Shown: positions 28,308 through 38,808, counted from the first letter of the stretch. The stretch: 64,000 nt of DNA from an uncultured Pseudoteredinibacter sp. (GCF_947502065.1 NZ_CANMYE010000001.1:1426001-1490000); one strand, 5' to 3'. Translations and numbers: made by a program. Notes: generated from the sequence alone by a model not told the origin.

Positions 28308-29885
28308 TTACTCCCATTCGATGGTTGCTGGCGGCTTACTTGAAACGTCGTAAGCCACACGAGATACACCGGATATCTCGTTAATAATTCGATTGGAGCA
28401 ACGTTCTAGTAAATCATAAGGCAAATGCGCCCAGCGTGCTGTCATAAAGTCCACGGTTTCTACGGCCCGCAAGGAAACAACCCACTCATATCGGCGACCA
28501 TCCCCAACCACACCAACAGATTTGACCGGCAAGAATACCGCAAATGCCTGACTAGTTTTGTGATACCAATCGGCTGCATGCAATTCTTCCAAGAAGATGG
28601 CATCTGCTTCACGTAAAATGTCAGCGTATTCCTTCTTAACCTCACCCAGAATACGTACCCCCAAACCTGGCCCCGGGAATGGATGGCGATAAACCATATC
28701 GTAAGGCAAGCCTAACTCTAAACCAATTTTACGAACCTCATCTTTAAACAGTTCACGTAATGGCTCAACTAACTCGAAATCCATATCGTCAGGTAAGCCA
28801 CCAACATTATGATGGGATTTAATAACATGGGCTTTGCCAGTTTTTGCTGCAGCCGACTCGATCACATCAGGGTAAATGGTGCCCTGAGCCAACCACTTAA
28901 CATTTTGCAGCTTGGCAGCCTCTTGATCGAAAACCTCAATAAAGGTATTCCCAATAATTTTACGCTTGTCTTCAGGGTCAGCAACGCCTTGCAGCTTACC
29001 AAGGAACAAATCCTCAGCATCGGCGCGAATCACTTTTACCCCCATGTTCTTGGCGAACATATCCATCACCTGATCGCCTTCATCTTTACGAAGCAGGCCA
29101 TTATCTACAAACACACAGGTTAATTGATCACCGATTGCTTTGTGCAATAAAGCGGCCACCACTGATGAATCGACACCACCTGATAGACCAAGAAGTACCT
29201 TATCCGTACCCACCTGCTCTCTTACTTTCTGGATGGCATCTTCAACAATATTGGCTGGATTCCAAAGTGCTTCACAGCCTGAAAGCTTGAGCACAAAATG
29301 CTCAAAAATACGCTTGCCCTGCAAAGTGTGCGTCACCTCAGGGTGAAATTGAACACCATAAAAATCACGCTCTTCGCAGTACATACCCGCAATTGGACAA
29401 GAATCCGTGGAAGCCATTAGCTCAAAACCTTCCGGCATTTCGCTAACTTTATCGCCGTGACTCATCCAAACATCCAGCAATGAGCCACCATCGTGATCAA
29501 CATGATCGCGAATGTCATTCAATAAAGCTCCGCGGCCATGCACTTTAATTTGTGCATATCCAAATTCACGCAAATCAGAGGTGCTAACCTTACCTCCAAG
29601 CTGCTCGGCCATGGTTTGCATGCCATAGCAAATCCCCAATACGGGGACACCTAAGGTAAATACACACTCTGGGGCGCGAGGTGACTCCCCTTCGGTAACC
29701 GACTCAGGGCCGCCAGCTAGAATAATTCCACGAGGATCGAAATCTCGGATTTCTTCCTCGCTCATATCAAAAGCACGAATCTCAGAATAAACACCAATCT
29801 CGCGCACACGACGTGCAATCAATTGAGTGTATTGAGAACCGAAATCCAAAATCAAAATGCGTTGAGCATGAATATCGTGAGTCAT
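28308..29885 (-). CDS. guaA: GMP synthase (glutamine-hydrolysing)
   Basis: Converts XMP to GMP using glutamine and ATP. The start is ATG 29885, giving 525 residues, the E. coli length, and the family N-terminus ([21 protein letters not shown]). The glutaminase domain has the catalytic Cys in LGICYGMQ and His/Glu in FHPEVTH; the ATP-pyrophosphatase loop is LSGGVDSS; the C-terminal dimerisation domain ends KPPATIEWE. It follows guaB on the minus strand, but a terminator-like hairpin lies between them. Confidence 0.98.
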   Translation of the reverse strand: MTHDIHAQRILILDFGSQYTQLIARRVREIGVYSEIRAFDMSEEEIRDFDPRGIILAGGPESVTEGESPRAPECVFTLGVPVLGICYGMQTMAEQLGGKVSTSDLREFGYAQIKVHGRGALLNDIRDHVDHDGGSLLDVWMSHGDKVSEMPEGFELMASTDSCPIAGMYCEERDFYGVQFHPEVTHTLQGKRIFEHFVLKLSGCEALWNPANIVEDAIQKVREQVGTDKVLLGLSGGVDSSVVAALLHKAIGDQLTCVFVDNGLLRKDEGDQVMDMFAKNMGVKVIRADAEDLFLGKLQGVADPEDKRKIIGNTFIEVFDQEAAKLQNVKWLAQGTIYPDVIESAAAKTGKAHVIKSHHNVGGLPDDMDFELVEPLRELFKDEVRKIGLELGLPYDMVYRHPFPGPGLGVRILGEVKKEYADILREADAIFLEELHAADWYHKTSQAFAVFLPVKSVGVVGDGRRYEWVVSLRAVETVDFMTARWAHLPYDLLERCSNRIINEISGVSRVAYDVSSKPPATIEWE

Positions 29886-29907
29886 AGAACTGTCTTGTCG
29901 CCTAATA

Positions 29908-29937
29908 AACAAAAAAGGCCAGCCCGAGAGCTGACCT
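29908..29937 (-). terminator. Terminator-like hairpin between guaB and guaA
   Basis: On the minus strand GGTCAGC and GCTGGCC (one G-U pair) enclose TCTCGG, followed by TTTTTTG. It is 22 bases after the guaB stop and 25 before the guaA start. It would reduce guaA transcription unless read-through is regulated. Confidence 0.75.
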
Positions 29938-29959
29938 ATAGATCAATAATCATTTAGCC

Positions 29960-31435
29960 TTAGCGGCCACCCACCGGATAATTGGGCGCCTCTTTGGTTA
30001 TTTGAACATCGTGCACATGGGATTCACCCATTCCAGCGGCGGTAACCCTTACGAACTCCGGCTGAGTGCGCATAGTATCGATAGTGCGAGAGCCCGTATA
30101 GCCCATGGAAGAACGTAGACCACCCATCATCTGGTGAACAATTGCTGACATTGGGCCTTTATAAGGTACGCGACCTTCAATACCTTCTGGAACCAACTTT
30201 TCAGCTCCTTGACTGGCATCCTGGAAGTAACGATCAGAAGAGCCTTGAGTTTTGGCCATAGCTCCCAAAGAACCCATACCGCGATACGCTTTATAGGTAC
30301 GCCCCTGATACAACTCAACTTCACCAGGTGCCTCTTCGGTACCCGCAAACATGGAGCCCATCATCACACAGTGGGCGCCGGCTACAATTGCTTTAGCAAT
30401 ATCACCAGAAAAACGTACACCACCGTCAGCAATAACCGGCACATTGGTATCTTTAAGGGCATCCACTACGTTAGCAATTGCCGAAATCTGTGGCACACCA
30501 ACACCAGATACAATTCGTGTGGTACAGATGGAGCCTGGGCCAATGCCCACTTTAACACCATCGGCCCCCGCCTCTACGAGCGCCTTGGCAGCCGCCGCAG
30601 TAGCGATATTGCCGCCAATCACTTGCACATCAGGGTAATCGGTCTTAATTTTACGTACACGATCAAGTACATTTTTAGAGTGGCCATGGGCCGTATCTAC
30701 AACCAGCAGATCAACGCCGGCCGCGATTAAAGCGGCAACACGATCATCGGTATCAGGGCTTGTCCCCACAGAAGCGCCAACTCGCAAACGGCCTTCAGGA
30801 TCTTTACAAGCGTTTGGATACTGCTCAGCCTTGGTAATGTCTTTAACAGTGATCAAGCCGGTTAACTCAAAGTTATCATTAACCACCATGACTTTTTCAA
30901 TACGATGACGATGTAGCAAAATTTGCACTTCATCTAACGGGGCACCTTCGGAGACAGTTACCAACTTGTCTTTAGGTGTCATGATGTCCGCTACAGTAGC
31001 GTCTAAATTAGGTTCAAAACGCACATCTCGCGCAGTTACAATACCTACTAGGTCGCCATTATCCAGCACCGGAAAGCCTGAAAACTTATTCTCTACTGTT
31101 AAAGCAACCAGTTCGCGGATCGTTGCCGATGACTCAATAGTAATAGGGTCACGAACCACGCCAGCCTCAAATTTCTTAACGGCGCGTACTTCAGCAGCCT
31201 GGCCTTCTATGGTCATACTTTTATGGATGATACCAATACCACCCTCTTGGGCGATGGCAATAGCTAGACGAGCTTCTGTTACGGTATCCATTGCGGCCGA
31301 AACCAGTGGGATATTTATCTCAATCTCACGGCTAATGCGTGATTTTAAGCAAACATCTTTTGCAGTGATCTCTGAATAGCCTGGAACCAGCAATACATCA
31401 TCAAACGTTAAAGCTTCTTGTGCGATACGCAACAT
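29960..31435 (-). CDS. guaB: IMP dehydrogenase
   Basis: Oxidises IMP to XMP with NAD+, the committed step to GMP. The 491-residue barrel contains the inserted CBS pair (about 95-205), the catalytic Cys in [15 protein letters not shown], the phosphate loop GGVRFSGD, and the mobile-flap arginine region [11 protein letters not shown]. The N-terminus [15 protein letters not shown] is canonical. It is divergent from xseA, as in related genomes. Confidence 0.98.
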   Translation of the reverse strand: MLRIAQEALTFDDVLLVPGYSEITAKDVCLKSRISREIEINIPLVSAAMDTVTEARLAIAIAQEGGIGIIHKSMTIEGQAAEVRAVKKFEAGVVRDPITIESSATIRELVALTVENKFSGFPVLDNGDLVGIVTARDVRFEPNLDATVADIMTPKDKLVTVSEGAPLDEVQILLHRHRIEKVMVVNDNFELTGLITVKDITKAEQYPNACKDPEGRLRVGASVGTSPDTDDRVAALIAAGVDLLVVDTAHGHSKNVLDRVRKIKTDYPDVQVIGGNIATAAAAKALVEAGADGVKVGIGPGSICTTRIVSGVGVPQISAIANVVDALKDTNVPVIADGGVRFSGDIAKAIVAGAHCVMMGSMFAGTEEAPGEVELYQGRTYKAYRGMGSLGAMAKTQGSSDRYFQDASQGAEKLVPEGIEGRVPYKGPMSAIVHQMMGGLRSSMGYTGSRTIDTMRTQPEFVRVTAAGMGESHVHDVQITKEAPNYPVGGR

Positions 31436-31760
31436 TGTTTCGAAGAACCTATATAAAAACGGTGTATAAAAAACAGCGCCAAAATCGCCTTGTGGGGCTA
31501 TTAGTAACTATGCCAATAGCTAGAAGCTTCGGCAAAGTTCGATAGGACTACAAGGTGATGGTATGGCTTTAGATAACCGTCAATTATATAGATTTTCTCA
31601 CCCTGGGTAAACATACGTCATCAAGCTTTGGCGCCCCCGCAAGCCTGGCTAGCCTGCCCTTTGCTTCAAGCTGTTCAAATAAACAACAAGCCAAGCCAAA
31701 TATGAAATTCAAAACCCTAAATACTGTGCTCTCGCCAGTCGATCCCCTACAATATGCCCT
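31436..31760. other. guaB-xseA divergent intergenic region
   Basis: These 325 bases must hold the promoters of both flanking genes. AT-rich patches near 31450-31470 (TATATA- and TATACA-like on the minus strand) could be guaB -10 elements, but I found no convincing -35 and assign none. I see no small gene and no clear hairpin. Confidence 0.5.
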
Positions 31761-33104
31761 ATGAATCAATCTCAAAACAAACAAGTCCTTAGCGTCAGTC
31801 AGCTAAACCGTAAAGCCAAGCAACTTCTCGAAACCCACCTCCCCTTAATTTGGCTGGAAGGTGAGATTTCTAACTTGGCCAAACCATCCTCTGGACACTG
31901 GTATTTAACCCTTAAAGATCAGGGGGCCCAAGTACGTGGCGCCATGTTCAGAAATCGCAATCAAACGCTGCGTTTTAGCCCTCAAAATGGCGACAAAGTC
32001 ATCGTGCGGGCAAGAGTAAGCCTGTACGAAGGACGAGGCGACTATCAGCTGATTGTCGAACACATGCAGCCTGCGGGCGCAGGGGACCTACAAGCGCAGT
32101 TTGAAGCCTTAAAAGAAAAGCTATTCAAGCAAGGCCTTATGGCTGCTGAGCGCAAACGCGCACTCCCCTCCCATATCGGCAAAATAGCCCTTATCACCTC
32201 GCCCAGTGGTGCAGCGGTAAGAGATGTGTTGAGCGTGCTGAAAAGGCGCAGCCCCAGCACCGAGGTGACCATATTACCCTGCCAAGTCCAAGGTGATATG
32301 GCTGCCAGCCAAATTATCAGCGCCATTGAGCTGGCCAACAGGCATCAGTGTGCCGACGCGATACTGCTTACAAGAGGCGGTGGCTCACTGGAAGACCTAT
32401 GGGCCTTTAACAATGAAGCACTGGCTTATGCCATCACAAATAGTGACATCCCTGTTATTTCAGCAGTTGGCCACGAAGTCGATTTTACGATCGCAGACTT
32501 TGTCGCCGACTTGCGAGCCGCAACCCCTTCGGCGGCAGCCGAACTGCTCAGTCAGGATCAAGAAAACCAACAGCAACTGCTATTGGGCAATGCCGTATTA
32601 CTCGGCCAAGCCTGCCAGCGAAAGATCGCCACCGAAAAGCTCAAGCTTGAACAGCTATCACGGCGCCTACGCCATCCCGGTCAAATATTGGAACAACAGA
32701 GCCAACGTCTAGACAACCTAGAGATTCGCCTGCAACAAAGCTGGTCGAACCGTTTGGCCCTGCAACAGCAAAGGCTCGCAGGCGTACAGTTGCGCTTTGA
32801 GCAACAACACCCCAAGCAGCAACTTGAGGAGCTACAGCAGACGGTAAACAAGCAATCCAAAAACCTATCCCAACTTATAAACAACCGCCTGCAAAAACTA
32901 CACATGTCTCTTAGCGCTCCGGCCGGCAAGCTACAGGCTTTAAGTCCATTAGCGGTATTACAGCGTGGATTCAGTATTAGCCGCGACAGCAAAGGTAAGA
33001 TTATTCACAAAACAGCACAGACAAACACCGGCGATCTTATCTCGGTTCAGCTGGGAGACGGAAAATTAGACTGTCAGGTGGCAGCGATACACACAAGCAA
33101 GTAG
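31761..33104 (+). CDS. xseA: Exodeoxyribonuclease VII large subunit
   Basis: A 447-residue nuclease subunit. The N-terminal OB fold (WLEGEISNLAKPSSGHWY) binds single-stranded DNA. The catalytic domain has SPSGAAVRDVL, LTRGGGSLEDLW and the SAVGHEVDFTIAD block. A long Gln/Leu-rich coiled coil (about 270-390) is used for assembly with XseB, whose gene is not in the window. It is divergent from guaB. Confidence 0.97.
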   Translation: MNQSQNKQVLSVSQLNRKAKQLLETHLPLIWLEGEISNLAKPSSGHWYLTLKDQGAQVRGAMFRNRNQTLRFSPQNGDKVIVRARVSLYEGRGDYQLIVEHMQPAGAGDLQAQFEALKEKLFKQGLMAAERKRALPSHIGKIALITSPSGAAVRDVLSVLKRRSPSTEVTILPCQVQGDMAASQIISAIELANRHQCADAILLTRGGGSLEDLWAFNNEALAYAITNSDIPVISAVGHEVDFTIADFVADLRAATPSAAAELLSQDQENQQQLLLGNAVLLGQACQRKIATEKLKLEQLSRRLRHPGQILEQQSQRLDNLEIRLQQSWSNRLALQQQRLAGVQLRFEQQHPKQQLEELQQTVNKQSKNLSQLINNRLQKLHMSLSAPAGKLQALSPLAVLQRGFSISRDSKGKIIHKTAQTNTGDLISVQLGDGKLDCQVAAIHTSK

Positions 33105-33175
33105 ACTTGCAAACTATGAGGCCATGTCATCAAAGTGTTGCATAGGCCTGATTTAATATGGCGTTTATTTTTTAC

Positions 33176-33194
33176 GTCGCTCACGGTGAGTGAC
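33176..33194. promoter_or_regulatory. 19-bp near-perfect palindrome upstream of the exported phosphatase cassette
   Basis: GTCGCTCAC-G-GTGAGTGAC has one mismatch between arms. It is 73 bases before the Nudix gene start and not followed by a T-run, so an operator is more likely than a terminator. It does not resemble the PhoB box (CTGTCAT repeats). Confidence 0.55.
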
Positions 33195-33267
33195 ATCACT
33201 GCGTAAACAGCACTGAATTGGACTGATTTGCTAAATTGCACATCAGCGCAAATGAACACGGATTATC

Positions 33268-33777
33268 ATGTTAAACATTTATAGACATAAACCATTAAAA
33301 ACGTTCATTTTTACCGCTAGCATACTGGCGCTGGGCGGCTGCGATCTTTTAAACAGCCCCACAACCGGCTCCGGCCAAGCGAACGCCGGCTGTCTACTGG
33401 AGCACCATGCCAGTGGCGGTGAATATCGCATCATGATGGTTCAACAACACAATGGCGAGTGGAATTTCCCTGGTGGCGGATTTCGCTGGCGCGAAACTCC
33501 CGCACAAACCGCTGAGCGAGAAACACTCGAAGAAACTGGCGTCGCGGTTAGCGCCGATAAAATGATCAAAATTTTCGATAATGGCTTCCAGTTGTTTAGC
33601 TGCACTAATAAAGAAAAAATGCGGCCAAACCCGGAAGATAACATTGAAATCTTGAGCGCCCGCTGGGTTAACCCCTCACTTATTCCTGCAGTGCAGTGGC
33701 GCTTTCCCTATCAAAGAGCTTGGCTAATGGACTATTTAAACCAATCCAATGCCAGCCAAAACAACAGCGAAAACTAA
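33268..33777 (+). CDS. Lipoprotein Nudix hydrolase
   Basis: A 169-residue protein with a basic N-terminus, hydrophobic core and lipobox LGGC (Cys25), so it is exported and lipidated. The residue after Cys is Asp, which in E. coli retains lipoproteins at the inner membrane. A complete Nudix box spans residues 70-92 (Gly70, Glu76, RETLEETGV). Nudix enzymes normally act in the cytoplasm on nucleoside diphosphate derivatives; a periplasmic one is unusual. It is 12 bases before the alkaline phosphatase, suggesting paired extracytoplasmic hydrolysis of nucleotide-like phosphates. The substrate is unknown. Confidence 0.88.
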   Translation: MLNIYRHKPLKTFIFTASILALGGCDLLNSPTTGSGQANAGCLLEHHASGGEYRIMMVQQHNGEWNFPGGGFRWRETPAQTAERETLEETGVAVSADKMIKIFDNGFQLFSCTNKEKMRPNPEDNIEILSARWVNPSLIPAVQWRFPYQRAWLMDYLNQSNASQNNSEN

Positions 33778-33789
33778 TCAGGCTCAATC

Positions 33790-35301
33790 ATGATTTTTAA
33801 GAAAAAACTTTTTTGTTTATCGTTAGGTCTCGGCCTGCTGGCTGGCTGTAGCGATGACAGTATTACCCATCAAAAAACCAACCCTTGGTTCGAGCAGGGA
33901 CAATCCCAGCTCAAAGCTGCATTAAAACGCGAGAATAATGAAAACAAAGCTAAAAATATTATTGTATTTGTTGGCGATGGCAACGGTATTGCTTCGGTAA
34001 CCGCAACGCGGATTTTTAAAGGCCAGATTGATGGTGGTGATGGCGAAGAGTTTCAGCTTTCCTATGAGCACTTCCCACACATGGCTTTATCGAAAACCTA
34101 TAATACTAACGCACAGACACCAGATTCAGCCGGTACTGCCACCGCCATAATGACCGGCATAAAAACCAAGATGGGACTAATTTCAGTTAACGACAGTATC
34201 GAACGCGGCGATTGCCAGGCGGCACTAAAAAATCACGCTTCAACACTGCTTGAACTGGCTGAACTTGACGGCCGCTCAACCGGTGTCGTTACTACGACGC
34301 GTATTACTCATGCCACCCCTGCCTCTACTTATGCTCACTCTGCCGACAGAAACTTTGAGGACGACAGCAAGCTTAGCACCCACGACAAAGAAGCCGGCTG
34401 CAAAGATATTGCCCAACAACTAATCGAGTTTCCATATGGCGACGGCATTGAGGTCGCCATGGGCGGCGGACGTCGACACTTCCTACCAAGCAATGTCAGT
34501 GGACCAGAAGGCAAATTTGGCAAACGTCGAGATCAGCGCAACTTAATCGAAGAATGGCAGGAAAAGCACCCTGAAGGGCGTTACGTTTGGAATCAAAAAG
34601 GTTTTGATAAGGTAGATCCAAAAGAAACCGACAAACTATTCGGCCTATTTAACAGCTCTCATATGGAATACGAGCTTGATCGCGAAAAAGACCAAGGCGG
34701 AGAGCCCTCTTTAGCCGAAATGACGGGTAAAGCGATTGATATTCTGAGCAAAAATGACGACGGCTTTTTTCTCTTGGTTGAGGGCGGTCGAATCGATCAC
34801 GCTCACCATGCTGGCAATGCAAAACGTGCCCTAACCGACGGTATTGCAATGGCCGATGCCGTTGAAATGGCTATGCGTAAAACCGACAAGGAAGACACCT
34901 TAATTATTGTTACCGCTGACCACTCGCACACCTTTGTGATTCAGGGTTACTCTTATCGAGGCAACCCAATTCTTGGCTTAGCCCAGGGTATTGACAAAAA
35001 AGGTCGTCCAGCCAACACACCAAACCTAGCCTTAGATGGCAAGCCTTATACCACGCTTTCTTATGCTAATGGTCCAGGTGCACACAGTCACGGCCCTCGC
35101 CCTCACGCCACAGAAGAACAAGCTCAAAGTCACGATTACAAGCAGCAAGCTTTAATCCCGCTTGAGTCAGAAACTCATGCTGGTGAAGACGTAGCCATAT
35201 ATGCCCGTGGCCCCTGGGCCCACCTATTTAACGGTGTCGTTGAGCAAAACTATATTTTTCACGCCATTAATCATGCTGCAGAGCTAGACGCTGAACGATA
35301 A
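33790..35301 (+). CDS. Alkaline phosphatase (lipoprotein)
   Basis: A 503-residue PhoA-superfamily enzyme. The lipobox is LAGC (Cys20, followed by Ser, which favours outer-membrane sorting). Metal sites: VFVGDGNG (about 59-66), nucleophile Ser113 in TPDSAGTAT, the EGGRIDHAHHAGN block, TADHSHTF, and the late AHSHGPRPHA. It releases phosphate from monoesters in the periplasm. It is co-transcribed with the lipoprotein Nudix gene; a strong terminator follows. No PhoB box is apparent, so Pho control is unproven. Confidence 0.94.
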   Translation: MIFKKKLFCLSLGLGLLAGCSDDSITHQKTNPWFEQGQSQLKAALKRENNENKAKNIIVFVGDGNGIASVTATRIFKGQIDGGDGEEFQLSYEHFPHMALSKTYNTNAQTPDSAGTATAIMTGIKTKMGLISVNDSIERGDCQAALKNHASTLLELAELDGRSTGVVTTTRITHATPASTYAHSADRNFEDDSKLSTHDKEAGCKDIAQQLIEFPYGDGIEVAMGGGRRHFLPSNVSGPEGKFGKRRDQRNLIEEWQEKHPEGRYVWNQKGFDKVDPKETDKLFGLFNSSHMEYELDREKDQGGEPSLAEMTGKAIDILSKNDDGFFLLVEGGRIDHAHHAGNAKRALTDGIAMADAVEMAMRKTDKEDTLIIVTADHSHTFVIQGYSYRGNPILGLAQGIDKKGRPANTPNLALDGKPYTTLSYANGPGAHSHGPRPHATEEQAQSHDYKQQALIPLESETHAGEDVAIYARGPWAHLFNGVVEQNYIFHAINHAAELDAER

Positions 35302-35325
35302 GCTGCTAATAAAACTCTAAAAGCG

Positions 35326-35365
35326 GAAAATAAAAAAGGGAGCAAAAGCTCCCTTTTTTATTTTT
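35326..35365. terminator. Bidirectional terminator, phosphatase / der
   Basis: GGGAGC (35338-35343) and GCTCCC (35348-35353) close an AAAA loop, flanked by an A-run and TTTTTTATTTTT. It serves the converging phosphatase and der genes. Confidence 0.9.
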
Positions 35366-35386
35366 GAACCAAGCAATCTTATAAAG

Positions 35387-36799
35387 TTATTTCTTCTTTT
35401 TCTTCTTAGCGTTTTTATAGTGTTCCATCAAACGCCTCTTCTTAGCTGCTTGACGAGAGTTCAGTTCATTTTTCTTTCCATTGTAAGGATTGTCAGTAGA
35501 CTTAAACTCCATTTTGATTGGAGTACCGTGTAAATCTAAAACACGACGGAAAGTTTTCTCTAGGTACTTTTTATAGTGCGCAGGAACAGATTCAGTCTGA
35601 TTACCATGAATTACAATAATCGGAGGATTCTTACCCCCGGCGTGCGCATAGCGCAACTTAATTCGATGTCCACCTACCATAGGTGGCTGATGGGTAGAGA
35701 CCGCATCCTGTAAAATTCTTGTCAAATGATTGGTGGTTAACTTATCTGTAGCGGCACTATAAGCCTGCTCGATAGACTCGTACAAATGACCAACACCGGT
35801 ACCGTGTAAAGCCGAAATAAAATGGATATCGGCAAAGTCGACAAAACGCAAGCGGCGTTCTAGTTCATTTTTAACAAACTCTTTATGCTCGCTATCCAAA
35901 CCATCCCATTTATTTAGAGCAACTACCAAGGCTCTACCCTGGTCAATTACATGCCCCATTAAATGAAGATCTTGATCAACCAATCCTTCGGTGGCATCCA
36001 CTAATAAAACCACAACGTTGGCATCGTTGATCGCCTGCAAAGTTTTAACGATGGAAAACTTTTCTACAGACTCCTTAACATTCTTACGGCGTCGAATACC
36101 CGCCGTGTCTATTATCGTATAAGGCTTTTCGTTGCGCTCATAGTTAATATAAACGCTGTCTCGGGTAGTCCCCGGCATATCAAACACAACTACACGGTCT
36201 TCACCCAAAAGACGGTTTACCAAAGTGGACTTACCCACGTTTGGTCGACCCACAATGGCCATTTTTATACCCTTGGCCTCTTCTTCCTGCTCATCCTCGA
36301 AGACATTTTCAGGAAATTCTTCAAGCACTAATTCCATGAGTGTTTTCACGCCACGGCCTTGGGTAGCCGTTGTACCATAAACCTCACCAAGTCCCATCTC
36401 ATAAAACGGAGCCATAGCGACATCATGATTCTGACCATCAATTTTATTGGCCACTACATAGGTGCGTTTATTGTTAATACGCAAGTGCTCTGCGATCATC
36501 TCGTCAGCCGCCGTTAGGCCATCACGGCTGTCCACCAAAAACAGCACCACATCAGCCTCTTCTACCGCTAATAGCGACTGCTCCGCCATGGCAGAATCGA
36601 TACCCTCTTCATCACCGGTAATACCACCTGTATCAATCACCATAAATTGGCGCTTATTAATCTCACCATCGCCATACTTGCGATCCCGCGTCAAGCCGGC
36701 GTAATTTGCCACAAGGGCATCGCGACTGCGAGTCAGACGGTTAAACATGGTGGATTTGCCAACATTTGGGCGACCAACCAAGGCGATTACAGGTATCAT
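35387..36799 (-). CDS. der: Ribosome biogenesis GTPase Der (EngA)
   Basis: A tandem-GTPase protein acting in 50S ribosome assembly. The start is ATG 36799, preceded by GGAAT; it gives 470 residues and the canonical [17 protein letters not shown]. The first G domain has GRPNVGKST and DTGG; the second [13 protein letters not shown] and NKWD. A KH-like domain follows and the tail ends in a Lys-rich AKKKKKK. It is the last gene of the conserved minus-strand series that starts at the isc operon. Confidence 0.98.
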   Translation of the reverse strand: MIPVIALVGRPNVGKSTMFNRLTRSRDALVANYAGLTRDRKYGDGEINKRQFMVIDTGGITGDEEGIDSAMAEQSLLAVEEADVVLFLVDSRDGLTAADEMIAEHLRINNKRTYVVANKIDGQNHDVAMAPFYEMGLGEVYGTTATQGRGVKTLMELVLEEFPENVFEDEQEEEAKGIKMAIVGRPNVGKSTLVNRLLGEDRVVVFDMPGTTRDSVYINYERNEKPYTIIDTAGIRRRKNVKESVEKFSIVKTLQAINDANVVVLLVDATEGLVDQDLHLMGHVIDQGRALVVALNKWDGLDSEHKEFVKNELERRLRFVDFADIHFISALHGTGVGHLYESIEQAYSAATDKLTTNHLTRILQDAVSTHQPPMVGGHRIKLRYAHAGGKNPPIIVIHGNQTESVPAHYKKYLEKTFRRVLDLHGTPIKMEFKSTDNPYNGKKNELNSRQAAKKRRLMEHYKNAKKKKKK

Positions 36800-36948
36800 T
36801 TGGTATTCCAATAGAAGTTTAGGGTTAATTTACAAGCTTATAACCCATTTTGATGGATCTCGTGGGCCGCGAGTATAGGGATTTTCTCGCCAGTAGCAAG
36901 TTTTAGTAGCTATGAGGCAAATCTGGCATGAATATATAGAAGACAAAA

Positions 36949-36974
36949 ACGAAAAAAGGGCCAAAAGGCCCTTT
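36949..36974 (-). terminator. bamB terminator
   Basis: On the minus strand AAAGGGCC and GGCCCTTT enclose TTTT, followed by TTTCG. It is 21 bases after the bamB stop and separates bamB from der. Confidence 0.8.
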
Positions 36975-36995
36975 AGTTTTACTAGGGAGTTATCC

Positions 36996-38132
36996 CTATT
37001 GTATGCGATAAGCGACTAGCTCTCCGCTATTACCATACACATACAGCAAACCATCACTACTTATCATGCTAGCGCGCACGCCATCACCATCAACCTTTTC
37101 CCGCGCCACAAAACGGCCATCTTCACGATCTAATATGTGGATATAACCTTCAAAATCGGTCACGGCTACATAGCCACCTATCGCATGGGGGGCACCCAGT
37201 TCACGGCGCAGCATATTGTCGTTTTCCCAAAGCTGCTCACCATTGGCGCTATTTAAGGCGCGTAAACGATCATCCGCAGAGGCCACATAAATATTGCCAT
37301 GCAAGGAGCTGATATCCTTATGGCTAGAGGAATCGGCTGCCCACATTGCACGGCCGTTACTGCGGTTAATAGCCATAATTCGACCTTGATAGGCCGAAGC
37401 GTAAATAATGTTGCCTATTAATAGAGGTGTCGCATCAATATCTACGACACGCTCAAGCTCAGTCTTGCCCTGTGGAACCGCTACGCGATGCTCCCAAACT
37501 TGAACACCATCAGCCAAACGCAATGCTACAGCTTTGCCTGACGCAAAACCCGCATAGACTTTATCGGCAAAAATAACAGGATTAGCGGTACCACGAAGTG
37601 TTAACACAGGTACAGGGTTGTCATAGCGCCATATTTGCTCACCATTTTGAGCATTTAGGCCATACAGACGACCATCTAAGGTTTGCACGACGACAATTTC
37701 ACCATTACTCTGCGGGGCAGATAGAATCTCACTGCTTAATTTTGTCTGCCACTGTTCCGAACCATCTTCGCGGGATAAAGCGTAAACCGAACCCGTGTAA
37801 CCACCCAAGTAAAGATTATTAGGACCAACACCAACACCACCTGCCAGCTCACGATCCAAGTCCTTCGACCACAGCTCTTTGCCAGTTTGAGCATTTAAAC
37901 TGACTACCTCACCTTCGGAACCTGCCGCGTACAAAGTATCACCTGCAATTGCAGGGGTAAGCCGGCTAAAACGCGTATCTTGACCTGCGCCGATATCTTT
38001 AGACCAAGCTTCTTTAAGCTCGACCGATGGCTCGAAATCCACCAATTCCATCGGTTCAATATTAACTTCATCAGTAGAGGAACAAGCAGAGATAATCGCT
38101 GACAAAAGCAGCAATGCTATTGGTTTTTTCAT
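36996..38132 (-). CDS. bamB: Outer-membrane assembly lipoprotein BamB
   Basis: A beta-propeller lipoprotein of the BAM complex that inserts outer-membrane proteins. The start chosen (MKKPIALLLLSA) is 2 bases after the yfgM stop; ATG at 38144 is possible. The lipobox is ISAC followed by Ser, which fits outer-membrane sorting. The product is 378 residues with eight PQQ-like blades (GKELW, GSEQWQ, GEQIWRY, GVQVWEH, GRAMW, GEQLWE). It is coupled to yfgM. Confidence 0.96.
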   Translation of the reverse strand: MKKPIALLLLSAIISACSSTDEVNIEPMELVDFEPSVELKEAWSKDIGAGQDTRFSRLTPAIAGDTLYAAGSEGEVVSLNAQTGKELWSKDLDRELAGGVGVGPNNLYLGGYTGSVYALSREDGSEQWQTKLSSEILSAPQSNGEIVVVQTLDGRLYGLNAQNGEQIWRYDNPVPVLTLRGTANPVIFADKVYAGFASGKAVALRLADGVQVWEHRVAVPQGKTELERVVDIDATPLLIGNIIYASAYQGRIMAINRSNGRAMWAADSSSHKDISSLHGNIYVASADDRLRALNSANGEQLWENDNMLRRELGAPHAIGGYVAVTDFEGYIHILDREDGRFVAREKVDGDGVRASMISSDGLLYVYGNSGELVAYRIQ

Positions 38133-38133
38133 A

Positions 38134-38808
38134 TTATTGAGCATTCCCATCCTGAGTTGCCGCTACCGGTACGCTAGCTAATTTATCCTGCAGAGGTTGA
38201 CGCCTTGCAATATCCTCAGCAGCTAATGAATCTATTGCCAGCTGATAAGAAGCACGGGCACCGTCGGCGTCGTTCTGAGCCATATAGATATCACCGCGAG
38301 TTTCAGCGAAAGAGCCGATTACTGCTTGAGTTTGACCTTTATCTAATGTTGCCAAGGCAGCTGCATTATCACCTTTAGCCGATTGAACTTTAGCGAGTCG
38401 CTGGTAAACAATAGGACGTAGCGCTTCGCTAGGGCCTTGCGCTATCGCAGAGTTTAAATGCGTAGCGGCTAGATCCAACTCATTGGCTTGCACCGCTATC
38501 TTGGCCAAAAACAAGTCACCGCTAATGCCATAAAAGCTACCACTGTGCTCATCCACCAGCTGTTGAGCCAAAAATTTAGCGGTATTCTTTTGTTCGGCCG
38601 TAGGGTTTTGAGGGCTAGCGGCTTGCAGCAGCTCCTCATAAACGACCGAACCTGCTTCGGCCTGAGCCTGTTGCTTTGTTTGCCAAAATTGAAAACCCGA
38701 ATAACCCGCAACGATCAACAATGCGGTGGTCAGCAATGCTTTGCCGTTTTCGTCCCACCAGCGTTTAATGGCTTCTAATTGTTCTTCTTCAGTGAGATGT
38801 TCTGCCAC
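38134..38808 (-). CDS. yfgM: YfgM, SecYEG-associated chaperone with TPR
   Basis: A 224-residue protein with one N-terminal transmembrane helix (about 23-42, ALLTTALLIVAGYSGFQFW) and a periplasmic tetratricopeptide-like domain. The family partners PpiD at the translocon and links to outer-membrane protein biogenesis. The start is GTG with GGAGT 5 bases upstream. The N-terminal EEEQLEAIKRWWDENGK is characteristic. It lies between hisS and bamB, the conserved order. Confidence 0.94.
   Translation of the reverse strand: MAEHLTEEEQLEAIKRWWDENGKALLTTALLIVAGYSGFQFWQTKQQAQAEAGSVVYEELLQAASPQNPTAEQKNTAKFLAQQLVDEHSGSFYGISGDLFLAKIAVQANELDLAATHLNSAIAQGPSEALRPIVYQRLAKVQSAKGDNAAALATLDKGQTQAVIGSFAETRGDIYMAQNDADGARASYQLAIDSLAAEDIARRQPLQDKLASVPVAATQDGNAQ

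Noticed and set aside
29886..29912. Nine-residue N-terminal extension of GuaA
   Set aside because: It would start inside the guaB-guaA hairpin region and is not conserved; ATG 29885 restores the usual length.
31584..31784. Minus-strand frame overlapping the xseA start
   Set aside because: It covers the divergent control region and the beginning of a certain gene; no supporting signals.
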